A stretch of DNA of 12,110 nucleotides from CAZBZG01 sp964496245 (GTDB lineage Bacteria; Planctomycetota; SZUA-567): the NCBI GenBank assembly GCA_964496245.1, contig CAZBZG010000128.1, forward strand, positions 1 through 12,110. The letters run 5' to 3'. Within the stretch, counting starts at the first letter, position 1. Every line of letters begins with the position of its first letter. The position numbers and the translations under genes were made by a program. Shown piece after piece: positions 1 to 6,939 of this stretch. The notes beneath the pieces are model-generated. The model did no database searches and was not told the origin of the DNA. It saw only the letters and a list, made by a program, of their open reading frames with translations.

Positions 1-1108
1 CGGAATCCTGGGGCGCGGGTTCGTGGGTGGGGATGAAGACCCCGGCGTCGCTCTTGATGAGGCCGGCCATCTTCTCGATGGCTTCGGGACTCGTCTTGCG
101 CCGGCCCAGGAAGAGGATGCGGTTGGCGGGCAGCAGTTTGTAGCGCGCGGCGCGGTCCGTGGCGGGCGCCGGCGGCTCTTCCGCCGGCGGGGGAGCGGGT
201 GCGGCCTCCAGGCTCCGGCGCAGGGCCTCCAGGGTCTCGCGCACCTCGGTGAACGTGTTGTGCCGTTCGCTGGCATCGCGCGCCATCATCTTCATGATGA
301 CGGGCCCCAGATCGGCGGGCAGGTCGGGGTTGATGGCCACGGGATCGGGCCGTTCGGCCGAGATCTGCTTGAGCAGCACGCCGATGACGCTGTCGGCGTC
401 GAACGGGAGCTGTCCGGTTGCGATCTGGAAGAAGGTGACGCCCAGGCTGTAGATGTCGCTGCGGGGATCGAGCGTGTGGCCTTTGGCCTGTTCCGGGCTC
501 ATGTAGAAGGGCGTGCCCACGATCATCCCCGACTGGGTCACGGTGGCGTTGTCGTCCACCACCTTGGCGAGGCCGAAGTCCGCGATCTTGACGACGCCCT
601 GACGGGTGAGCATGAGGTTTTCGGGTTTGATGTCGCGGTGCATGATGTTGGCGGCCTGGGCCGCTTCGAGTCCGCGGCAGGACTGGGTCACGATGTCGAA
701 GGCGCGGGACAGGGGGACGGCGCCTTCGGCGTCGATCTCGTCCTGCACGGTGCCGCCGTCCACGTACTCGTTGACGATGTAGTAGTGGGGCCCCTCGCGG
801 CCGTAGTCGAAGACCTGGACGATGTTGTAGTGCGTGAGGCGGGCCGCGGCCTGGGCCTCCCGCTCGAACCGTTCGATGTAGGTCAGGTCCCGGCTGAACT
901 TGGGATCGAGTACCTTGAAGGCTACGGTGCGCCGGAGCGACAGCTGGTTGGCCAGATACACCGCGCCCATGGCGCCCTGGCCGAGCTTGCGCAGGATCTG
1001 GCAGCCCGCGATCTCCTGGCCGCAGAGGTCCTCCGCGCGGAAGTCGTCGTGCGGTGCTTCGCTGTGCGGCTCGGGCGGGCCTGCGGGTTCGTCACCGGAG
1101 GTGGACAT
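1..1108 (-). CDS. Hanks-type serine/threonine protein kinase (C-terminus beyond the window)
   Basis: A eukaryotic-like Ser/Thr kinase, predicted to phosphorylate partner proteins in the cytoplasm; the frame is open for 369 codons to the window edge. Reading from the ATG at 1108, the kinase domain spans about residues 33-295. Visible motifs are the glycine loop GQGAMG (43-48), Lys65 in AFKVL, the helix-C Glu84, HRDIKPEN (157-164), DFG (177-179) and the activation-segment end GTPFYMSPEQ (198-207). All catalytic residues are present, so it should be active. A Pro/Ala-rich linker (about 302-318) leads into an unrecognised region beginning YKLLPANRILFLGRR. No membrane segment appears before the cut. 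AGGA lies 8 bases before the ATG. It is the last gene of a Tad locus with three FHA domains, the obvious candidate readers of its phosphothreonines. Kinase identity is very secure; its targets are inferred. Confidence 0.95.
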   Translation of the reverse strand, partial: MSTSGDEPAGPPEPHSEAPHDDFRAEDLCGQEIAGCQILRKLGQGAMGAVYLANQLSLRRTVAFKVLDPKFSRDLTYIERFEREAQAAARLTHYNIVQVFDYGREGPHYYIVNEYVDGGTVQDEIDAEGAVPLSRAFDIVTQSCRGLEAAQAANIMHRDIKPENLMLTRQGVVKIADFGLAKVVDDNATVTQSGMIVGTPFYMSPEQAKGHTLDPRSDIYSLGVTFFQIATGQLPFDADSVIGVLLKQISAERPDPVAINPDLPADLGPVIMKMMARDASERHNTFTEVRETLEALRRSLEAAPAPPPAEEPPAPATDRAARYKLLPANRILFLGRRKTSPEAIEKMAGLIKSDAGVFIPTHEPAPQDS

Positions 1109-1288
1109 GGAGCGCGTCCTGCGTGCAGTGGCGCGTCGGCGCCGCTGCGGAAAGACTAGACCGGAAAGCGACTGGAGGAGCGCAGGGCTCCTGCCAGAAC
1201 CCGCCCAGGGCGCGCGTTCTGCGAACATAGAACGCGACCGCGGTGCAATGCCCAAGGCGTGCGGGCACTGCGGGCGGGGATGGCTCTC
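1109..1288. other. Intergenic gap between FHA-TPR gene and kinase gene, with two hairpins
   Basis: These 180 bases contain no credible gene. Two inverted repeats are visible. CGCGTTCT at 1213-1220 pairs with AGAACGCG at 1229-1236 (8-bp stem, 8-base loop). AGGAGC at 1176-1181 pairs with GCTCCT at 1187-1192 (6-bp stem, 5-base loop). Neither is followed by a T-run on the minus strand, so an intrinsic terminator is not supported. I found no well-spaced promoter. The gap is longer than most junctions in the locus, so the kinase may be transcribed partly independently, or the hairpins may process or attenuate the message. Confidence 0.4.
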
Positions 1289-3298
1289 CTACTCATATTG
1301 GAAGCGAACCTCTTCTGTGTCAAGGTGGTACTGCCCGATCTTCTTCTGAACGAGCTCGTACCCCTCTTCACCGGGGAGAAAACATTCGAGGGCCTTGTAC
1401 ATCCTCTCGCGGGCCAGGGTCGGCTGCTTGGCGATGGCTGCGTTGATGCCCGTCTGAAGGAGGTTCTTCCCTTTCTCCTTGATCTGGTCGACTTCGACGG
1501 TCACGTCCATGCCGTAGTCGTCCCGGGCTTTGCGGAAAAAGAGGCGGGCCTTGCGGAACTCCTTCTTGGTGACGGCGGCCATGGCCTTCTCCTTGAGCAG
1601 GCTGCCGCGTTTCTCCGGGGGATAGCGGCTTTCGATGCTCTGGGCTTCTCTGTTTGTGGGATGATCGCGGCTCGGCTCGATGTCGCGAATCATCTCGCAC
1701 GTGCGGATGATTTCCTCGATGCTCTCCACGTTGTCGGTGTCGTTCTTCAGCTTCTCGACCTTCTCGAAGAGCGTCTGGATGCGGCCGGCCTTGGTCAGGA
1801 TGGCTTTCACCCGGCCTTCGCCAGATAGCGGGTCCTTGTCGAGTCGGGCGAGGGCGTCGGTGTCCCAGCGCTCGTAGGCCTTCTGCACGTCGTCGTAGAA
1901 CAGGTTGCGCTCGAGCGTCTGCTCGAGCCCGTCGAGCTCCACGGTGGCCGGGTGGCCCTTGAACTGCTCCTGGATGCGCTCGATTTCCTGCATGGCCTCG
2001 CGCCACCGTTGGCCGTTGTTGCCGCGGGCCCAGCGTTTCACCTGGTCCACGCGGTCCCGGACCTGGAGGTCGCGCTGCCACTGGCGGATGTTGGCCTTGT
2101 CCTGGGCCGTGCGGCGGCCGGCCGGGATCTTTTCGATCTCGCGGATGGCGGGCTGTACTCTGCCTCCTTGGTGCAGGCTGAGCGCGCGTTCCCGGTGCTG
2201 CGTGTCCTGGCCGTCGCGGCAGGCGGTCAGGCGCTTGTCCACCCCCTGGCGGTAGATGCTGCCCACGGGGATCTGGGCATAGAGCTTCTCGGCTTCGTCG
2301 AACGCGCGGGCGGCGAACCGTTGATCCGCGGCGCGGCGCAGCGCCGAGGCCTTCTGCTCGTCGCTGCACGCCTTGAGCAGCGTGCCGTGGAGGAAGCTCT
2401 CGATCTCCGTGGCCACCCGGTCGTCCACGAGCTGCATGATGTCCTCGGTCAGGCTGTCCCAGTCCACGGCCGGGGGGGGGTCCGTCTGCATGGCCAGGGC
2501 AAAGGGCGCCGCCACCCGGCTCAGCACGCCGGCCGTGGGATTGGGCTGGCGGCCGCGGGGGGTGTGGCGCCGGAGGTTGGACTGCGCGTCCTGCCAGATC
2601 TTCTGGGCCTTGGCGTACTCGGCGCGTTCAAAGGCGGCCACGCCATCCTTGACCTCGCTCCAATAGCTGAAGCGGCGGGGCCGGCCGTTCTCTTCCTCGT
2701 CGTCCCCGCCGTTCGTGGGCATGAGGAGCAGGGCGAGGAGGATGACGCAGACGAAGCCGACACCCGCGTAGACGAGCTTCTTGCGGTCGAGCCCGCCAGC
2801 CGCCTTTTGGATGGGGGCGGGCAGGCGCGAGGGCGCCGCAACCGGCTTGACCACCTCGACCGCGCCGCCCGCCTGGGCGGAGTCCTGTGCGACCGGAAGG
2901 AAGCTCTGGTCGACAGGCGTCTCTTCGCCCGTAGCGCCCGGCTCGGAAGGTGGCGCAACTGCGGCAGCCGCCGGGGCATCGGCAACGGCCTCCGGCGCCA
3001 CGGCGGCCGCAGGGGCATCGGTCTCCAGGCGCGTCTCGACCTGGCCGAGCTTGAGGACATCGCCGGGGCGGATCTGGCCGCTTTCGGTCTTCTTGCCGTT
3101 GACCGCCGTGCCGTTGCGGCTCAGGAGATCGCGGAACGTGACGCGGTTGTCCTGCACGTCGATGCGCACGTGCTGACTGGAGATGCTGGGGTTGCGGATG
3201 ACCACGTCGCACGACTTGCTCCGGCCCACGATGTGGGACCCGTCGGGCAGATCCGCCGTGCGTTCCTGGCCTTCGAGTTCGTATTCGAGTCGGTACAT
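1289..3298 (-). CDS. FHA-domain single-pass membrane protein with long helical TPR-like C-terminus
   Basis: A 669-residue protein. An FHA (phosphothreonine-binding) domain fills residues 1-95: GRS (25-27), SSQH (40-43, where SRxH is usual) and SRNGTAVNG (60-68). An Ala/Pro/Val-rich linker (95-165) precedes a membrane helix (about 174-193) with DRKK on its N-terminal side, which places the FHA domain in the cytoplasm and the remainder outside. After an acidic/basic patch (199-209) the rest is strongly helical, with TPR-like stretches near 214-236, 320-343, 570-595 and 610-640. It starts 30 bases after the preceding FHA-TM gene, which has the same architecture, so both are probably co-transcribed and may be paralogues. 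The role is unknown. A transmembrane adaptor that docks on a kinase-phosphorylated partner while its outer part scaffolds the pilus machine would fit. AGGA lies 12 bases before the ATG, a rather long spacing. Confidence 0.85.
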   Translation of the reverse strand: MYRLEYELEGQERTADLPDGSHIVGRSKSCDVVIRNPSISSQHVRIDVQDNRVTFRDLLSRNGTAVNGKKTESGQIRPGDVLKLGQVETRLETDAPAAAVAPEAVADAPAAAAVAPPSEPGATGEETPVDQSFLPVAQDSAQAGGAVEVVKPVAAPSRLPAPIQKAAGGLDRKKLVYAGVGFVCVILLALLLMPTNGGDDEEENGRPRRFSYWSEVKDGVAAFERAEYAKAQKIWQDAQSNLRRHTPRGRQPNPTAGVLSRVAAPFALAMQTDPPPAVDWDSLTEDIMQLVDDRVATEIESFLHGTLLKACSDEQKASALRRAADQRFAARAFDEAEKLYAQIPVGSIYRQGVDKRLTACRDGQDTQHRERALSLHQGGRVQPAIREIEKIPAGRRTAQDKANIRQWQRDLQVRDRVDQVKRWARGNNGQRWREAMQEIERIQEQFKGHPATVELDGLEQTLERNLFYDDVQKAYERWDTDALARLDKDPLSGEGRVKAILTKAGRIQTLFEKVEKLKNDTDNVESIEEIIRTCEMIRDIEPSRDHPTNREAQSIESRYPPEKRGSLLKEKAMAAVTKKEFRKARLFFRKARDDYGMDVTVEVDQIKEKGKNLLQTGINAAIAKQPTLARERMYKALECFLPGEEGYELVQKKIGQYHLDTEEVRFQYE

Positions 3299-3328
3299 GA
3301 GTTGTGCCGTTCCTGCAAACCGGGTCGC

Positions 3329-4624
3329 TCACCTGGCGCGGATCAATTTCCGGAGGCGTCCCTGCCACCGGTCCACGATCTGCCATTCGAGGCTCTCTTC
3401 GTCCGGGATCATGCGCTTGACGTCTTCGAGTTCGCGGTAGGCGGTCTTGTAGTCGGTGCGCTGGCGAAGGTTGGGGGCGGGGAACGCCTTGGCCAGCGCG
3501 CTCGCGAAGGCGCGGCCCATTTCGGTGGCGAGTTTCCGCTCGAGCAGTTTGGCTTCGTTCCAGGCGCGGCGCTTGCGGTCCGAGTCGCCGGCTTCGCCGT
3601 AGAGATCGCTCGCCTCGTTGAGGTCGCGCATGGCCAGGTAGAGGTGGCCGTCCTGCTGGAGGAGCCGCGCCTCGCGCACAAGCTGGTTCGCCTTGCCGAT
3701 GGCCTCGGCCGGGTTGACCGGCTCGCGCCAGTCGTAGGGACGGCTCCCGCGCACCAGGATGTCGAGGGTGCGCACCGTCTTGCCGGCACCGTTCTCGAGG
3801 TGGAGGCGCGCGTCGCCCTGCCGGTTGCCGATCACGACCAGGAAGTGCAGACCCCGGTGGTTCGTCTTCCGGTTGCGGTCGTTCACCTGGGCGATGGCCT
3901 CGCTCAAGAGCCCCTTGTACTCCTCTGCGCGGATCAGGGGGGCGCCGTCCGCAGTGGTGCCCTCGGTCTTCCACGTGGAGAACCGTTCGGGAACGCCCAC
4001 CACGCGCTTCTCCCCGGCCCACACGATCCAGTGGCGGGGCGCTTCGGCGCGCGTGTCGCGCAGGAGAGCGTTGACCGCGTAGAGGCCGCCGCCCAGTCCG
4101 ACCACCAGGAAGATGATGGTGAACAGGAAGCTCCGCGAGCTCTCGCCGGCCGCCACCATGATGGATTCCGCGTCCAGCCGCTGGCCGGGCGCGCCGCCTT
4201 GCGGGGCGCCCACCTCGTGCTCCCCGGCCTCGGCCGGGGGGGATTTGCGCGTCTTCGAGGGGCGGAGGCGGCGGGAGGACTCCCTGGCAGGCGTGGCGGC
4301 CGGCAAGCCGGCCGTAGAGGCGCTGATCCCATGCACGCGCAGGGACGCCTGGCCGATCTTGATGGTACTGCCCGAAGGCACCGACGCCTCGGACACGCGC
4401 TTGCCGTCCACCAGGGTGCCGTTCTGGCTTCCCAGGTCCTTGATGTGGAGGCGGTCCTCCGTGATGAGCACCTGGGCGTGCTGCCGGCTGACGCCCTTGA
4501 CGCCCTCGAGCTGGATGTCGCACTCGGGCGCGCGGCCGATCAGGGCCGACTCGCCCACGAGGCGGAACTGGGTGCCCTTGAGGGGGCCGTTCAGCACTTC
4601 GAGGAAAGGGGCGTCAGCACTCAT
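3329..4624 (-). CDS. FHA-domain single-pass membrane protein with extracytoplasmic domain
   Basis: A 431-residue protein. Residues 6-99 are a canonical FHA domain: IGR (29-31), VSRQH (45-49), GSQNGT (65-70) and VDGK (72-75). A basic/Pro-rich linker (110-150) leads to one membrane helix (about 166-187), giving N-in/C-out topology. The outer part holds a mixed alpha/beta segment (about 197-295, including HFLVVIGN) and a helical, TPR-like region (305-343) with further helices to a basic end. The frame stays open upstream to 4816, but that extension is Arg/Pro-rich and lies inside the DUF192 gene. I chose the ATG at 4624 because GAGG sits 6 bases before it and the FHA fold begins at once. Its start overlaps the DUF192 gene by 11 bases, suggesting translational coupling. 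Exact function unknown; probably a phospho-reader tied to the Tad machine. Confidence 0.87.
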   Translation of the reverse strand: MSADAPFLEVLNGPLKGTQFRLVGESALIGRAPECDIQLEGVKGVSRQHAQVLITEDRLHIKDLGSQNGTLVDGKRVSEASVPSGSTIKIGQASLRVHGISASTAGLPAATPARESSRRLRPSKTRKSPPAEAGEHEVGAPQGGAPGQRLDAESIMVAAGESSRSFLFTIIFLVVGLGGGLYAVNALLRDTRAEAPRHWIVWAGEKRVVGVPERFSTWKTEGTTADGAPLIRAEEYKGLLSEAIAQVNDRNRKTNHRGLHFLVVIGNRQGDARLHLENGAGKTVRTLDILVRGSRPYDWREPVNPAEAIGKANQLVREARLLQQDGHLYLAMRDLNEASDLYGEAGDSDRKRRAWNEAKLLERKLATEMGRAFASALAKAFPAPNLRQRTDYKTAYRELEDVKRMIPDEESLEWQIVDRWQGRLRKLIRAR

Positions 4625-5000
4625 GGTCGGCCTCGGCTGTGGGATCGACGATGCGCGTGGGCATGCCGCTGTAGAGCCCGCGTTGCGCGGCCGCGCCCGC
4701 AAAGACCTCGAGCACGTGCCGGGCGCCGCGGCCGCGCGCCCAGCGCCACGGCCCCACCTGTTCGCACAGGTTCGTGATGCGCATGGCTTCGTCCAGGAAG
4801 ACGGCATCGATCGCAAACCGCATGAAGCACGTATGGATGCAGGCGCAGTCCAGAATCAGCAGGCCGGCGTCGGGCTCCAGGCACGGGCGGCCGAGCAGAC
4901 CGCGCGTGCGCTCCCACGCCGATTCGGTGACCGCCAGATGCGGGACCAGGATCCGGCCGGGCGCTCCATCCTCCGCGAGTTGCAGACCGTTGCGCGTCAG
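4614..5000 (-). CDS. DUF192 family protein, apparent CTG start
   Basis: A 128-residue protein matching the DUF192 family (conserved, function unsettled) along its length: RTRGLLGR (31-38), FMRFAIDAVFLD (59-70), GPWRWARG (83-90) and GARHVLEVFAGAA (92-104). An ATG-only reading would begin at residue 60 and lose half the domain. The frame has no ATG, GTG or TTG between the tadC stop and that Met, yet homology-like sequence extends well upstream. The best start is CTG at 5000, 4 bases after AAGGAG, with ACG three bases further on as an alternative. The frame is the same as tadC, whose TGA at 5012-5010 ends just nine bases before. Coupled re-initiation or stop readthrough are therefore both possible. 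No signal peptide or membrane helix is visible. The family call is firm; the start is not. Confidence 0.82.
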   Translation of the reverse strand: MTRNGLQLAEDGAPGRILVPHLAVTESAWERTRGLLGRPCLEPDAGLLILDCACIHTCFMRFAIDAVFLDEAMRITNLCEQVGPWRWARGRGARHVLEVFAGAAAQRGLYSGMPTRIVDPTAEADHEC

Positions 5001-5004
5001 TCGT

Positions 5005-5010
5005 CTCCTT
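5005..5010 (-). promoter_or_regulatory. Ribosome binding site of the DUF192 gene, overlapping the tadC stop
   Basis: AAGGAG on the minus strand shares its first A with the last base of the tadC TGA. CTG follows after 4 bases and ACG after 7. This is the strongest Shine-Dalgarno match near the DUF192 reading frame and the main argument for a non-ATG start here. Confidence 0.6.
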
Positions 5011-5939
5011 CACTGCGTCAGATAGGCGATGAACACGGGTCCGAAGAGGATCAGGATCACCGTGGGAAACAAGCACGCCACCAGGGGAAAGAGGATCTTG
5101 ACCGGCGCCTTCATGGCCATCTCCTCGGCCCGCTGGCTGCGGCGTTCGCGCTGCTGCGCGGCCTGGATGCGGAGGATCGGCCCCAGGCTCGCGCCGAGCT
5201 CCTCGGCCTGGATAAGGCTCGCCACCACGCTGCCCACGTCCGGCACGTCCACGCGCCGGGCGAAATCGCGCAGCGCCTCGGTGCGGGTCTTGCCGAGCTG
5301 GATCTCGCGCAGCATCAGAGAAAACTCCTTTCCCAGCGGGGTATTATGGATTTTCTGGCCGAGCCGCGCAATAGCGGAGGTAAAATCAAGCCCCGCCTCC
5401 AGGGACAGGGTCAGGAGGTCCAGGCTGAAGGGCAGGGACTTGCGGATGCTGTTCCGCCACTGGTCGCGCTTGCGGGCGAGCCACGAGCGCCAGTAGACCA
5501 GGCCCAGAACGGCCCACACGCCGAAGTAGGTATAGATGCTGAAGATGGCGTGCGGGTCGAGCAGCAGGAAGAAAAACACGCCGGTCACGCCGCCCAGGAG
5601 CATGATGAGCATGGCGAAGCCTACGTACTCGTCCGGATCGATGCCCTGGGGGTTGCCCGCGGAGGACAGGCGCCGGCCGATCTCGTGGTAGAAGCGCATG
5701 TAGAGCGCATCCTTCCGGCCGCCCGTGACCAGGCCCCTGAGCCCCAGGCCCATGCCGCGGGCCAGGGGGAGGAACGACCGCATGATCCCTGAGGTCGTGT
5801 CCGTGACCACCACCTCCTGGCTGGCTGCCGCGTGGATGCGCCGGGCGCGCCGGATCATCTCGACGAGCAGAAACGCGACCGCTGCCGTGCATCCGCCCAC
5901 GGAGACGATGATCAAGATTTCAAGATGTTCGGACTGCAT
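5010..5939 (-). CDS. tadC: TadC, Tad pilus inner-membrane platform protein (type II secretion F domain)
   Basis: A 309-residue polytopic protein with a GspF/T2SSF domain, paired with TadB to form the inner-membrane platform on which the TadA/CpaF ATPase acts during Flp pilus assembly. Membrane segments are visible at about 8-28, 106-127, 132-150 and 282-305. The F domain covers about 165-300: LSLEAGLDFTSAIARLG (178-194), LREIQLGKTRTEALRDFA (210-227) and QAEELGASLGP (244-254), followed by RAEEMAMKAPVKILFPL, a typical TadC ending. Length is normal. AAGGA sits 8 bases before the ATG. It follows tadB with a 66-base gap that holds nothing recognisable and precedes the DUF192 gene almost without space. 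It is told from TadB by its position second and its C-terminal AMKAPVK signature. Confidence 0.93.
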   Translation of the reverse strand: MQSEHLEILIIVSVGGCTAAVAFLLVEMIRRARRIHAAASQEVVVTDTTSGIMRSFLPLARGMGLGLRGLVTGGRKDALYMRFYHEIGRRLSSAGNPQGIDPDEYVGFAMLIMLLGGVTGVFFFLLLDPHAIFSIYTYFGVWAVLGLVYWRSWLARKRDQWRNSIRKSLPFSLDLLTLSLEAGLDFTSAIARLGQKIHNTPLGKEFSLMLREIQLGKTRTEALRDFARRVDVPDVGSVVASLIQAEELGASLGPILRIQAAQQRERRSQRAEEMAMKAPVKILFPLVACLFPTVILILFGPVFIAYLTQ

Positions 5940-6005
5940 GTGGCGCGTCCTTGGGGCTACGCCGATTCCGATACCGACCCCGATGGATTCCTGTGTCGCA
6001 AGGTG

Positions 6006-6875
6006 TCACACGTCGATCGCCACGATCTTCCGGATCCAGAGCCACCCCAGGGCGATCAGGACGAAACAGGAGCCGATCAGCGCCCACCCCACGGCCGTGG
6101 TGAACATCGGGCGAAAGAGATCGCCGGCGATCATGTACATGGCGCCCCCGAGCAGGAACGGGATGAGGCAGACCACGATGGCCTGGAGGCGGCCTTGGGC
6201 CGTGAGCGCGCGGATCTTGCCTTCGATCCGGTGCCGTTCGCGAATCGTGTGCGCGATGTTGTCGAACACTTCTGTCAGGTTGCCGCCCACGTCGCGCACG
6301 ATGCTGATGGCGGTCACCATGAGATCCACGTCGGCCGACGGCATGCGCTTGTGGAGGTTGCGCAGGGCCTCCTCCATGGGGCGGCCCAGGCGCAGCTCCT
6401 GGCAGACGAGGCGGATCTCCTGGCTCATGGGATTGGGCATCTCGCGGTGCACGAGTTCGAGCGCCTGGGTCAGGCTGAAGCCCGCGCGCAGGCTGTTGGA
6501 AATGTTCATGAGTGCGTCCACGAGCTGGACGTCGAAGAGCTCGTCGCGCCGGCGTTTGAGCACATGGAGGATGAGCCGCGGCACGAAGAAGGCCGGAATC
6601 CCGAACGGGAGGCCGATCAAGAGATTGCCGCTGAGGATCGAGAAGAGGCCGGTCACCGTCAGGAACGAGAGGAAGCTCAGATACAGGATGTTCTGGGGCG
6701 GCATGGTGACGTACATGGCGTCCAGCGTGGTGGCCGTGCCGTCGAGGTAGTCCTTCTGATACTCGCGGTAGCTGCGGATCGCCAGGTGCAGCCCGAGCAG
6801 GGCGAAGAGAAACGCACCGAGCCCGGCAGAGACGACGGCGATCAGGTCGTGGGGCAGTTGATCGAAGAAGTCCAT
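6006..6875 (-). CDS. tadB: TadB, Tad pilus inner-membrane platform protein (type II secretion F domain)
   Basis: A 289-residue polytopic protein, the first of the two GspF-like platform subunits of the Tad system. A membrane helix near 11-33 is followed by a cytoplasmic stretch (34-62), a pair of hydrophobic segments (63-82 and 83-105), the T2SSF domain (about 115-240) and two C-terminal helices (234-250 and 262-280). Family signatures are SLRAGFSLTQALELV (128-142), ELRLGRPMEEALRNL (160-174) and DVDLMVTAISIVRDVGGNL (182-200). Length is ordinary. The gene starts 64 bases after the cpaF stop; the bases ahead of the ATG carry only a weak GAGAG purine run as ribosome binding site. Order cpaF-tadB-tadC is the standard Tad order, which supports the call. 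Confidence 0.94.
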   Translation of the reverse strand: MDFFDQLPHDLIAVVSAGLGAFLFALLGLHLAIRSYREYQKDYLDGTATTLDAMYVTMPPQNILYLSFLSFLTVTGLFSILSGNLLIGLPFGIPAFFVPRLILHVLKRRRDELFDVQLVDALMNISNSLRAGFSLTQALELVHREMPNPMSQEIRLVCQELRLGRPMEEALRNLHKRMPSADVDLMVTAISIVRDVGGNLTEVFDNIAHTIRERHRIEGKIRALTAQGRLQAIVVCLIPFLLGGAMYMIAGDLFRPMFTTAVGWALIGSCFVLIALGWLWIRKIVAIDV

Positions 6876-6939
6876 GGCTCGTGCTCTCTCTCGCTTGCAA
6901 GCAGGAGGCGGACCGGTGCCGGGGCATGCCAGCAGCGGC

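Noticed and set aside
1213..1236. Intrinsic terminator between the FHA-TPR gene and the kinase gene
   Set aside because: There is an 8-bp hairpin, but no T-run follows it on the minus strand and the loop is large.
1222..1253. Promoter TTGCAC...TATGTT ahead of the kinase gene
   Set aside because: The spacer is only 13 bases; shifting to TTGGGC makes it 20. Neither is convincing.
1952..4777. Very long plus-strand open frame (941 codons), and others at 23-1159 and 4113-5792
   Set aside because: They lie antisense to genes with clear FHA, DUF192, TadC and kinase motifs. Long antisense frames are expected from G/C-rich third positions, and their translations are Arg/Gly/Ala-rich or His/Leu-rich with no domain.
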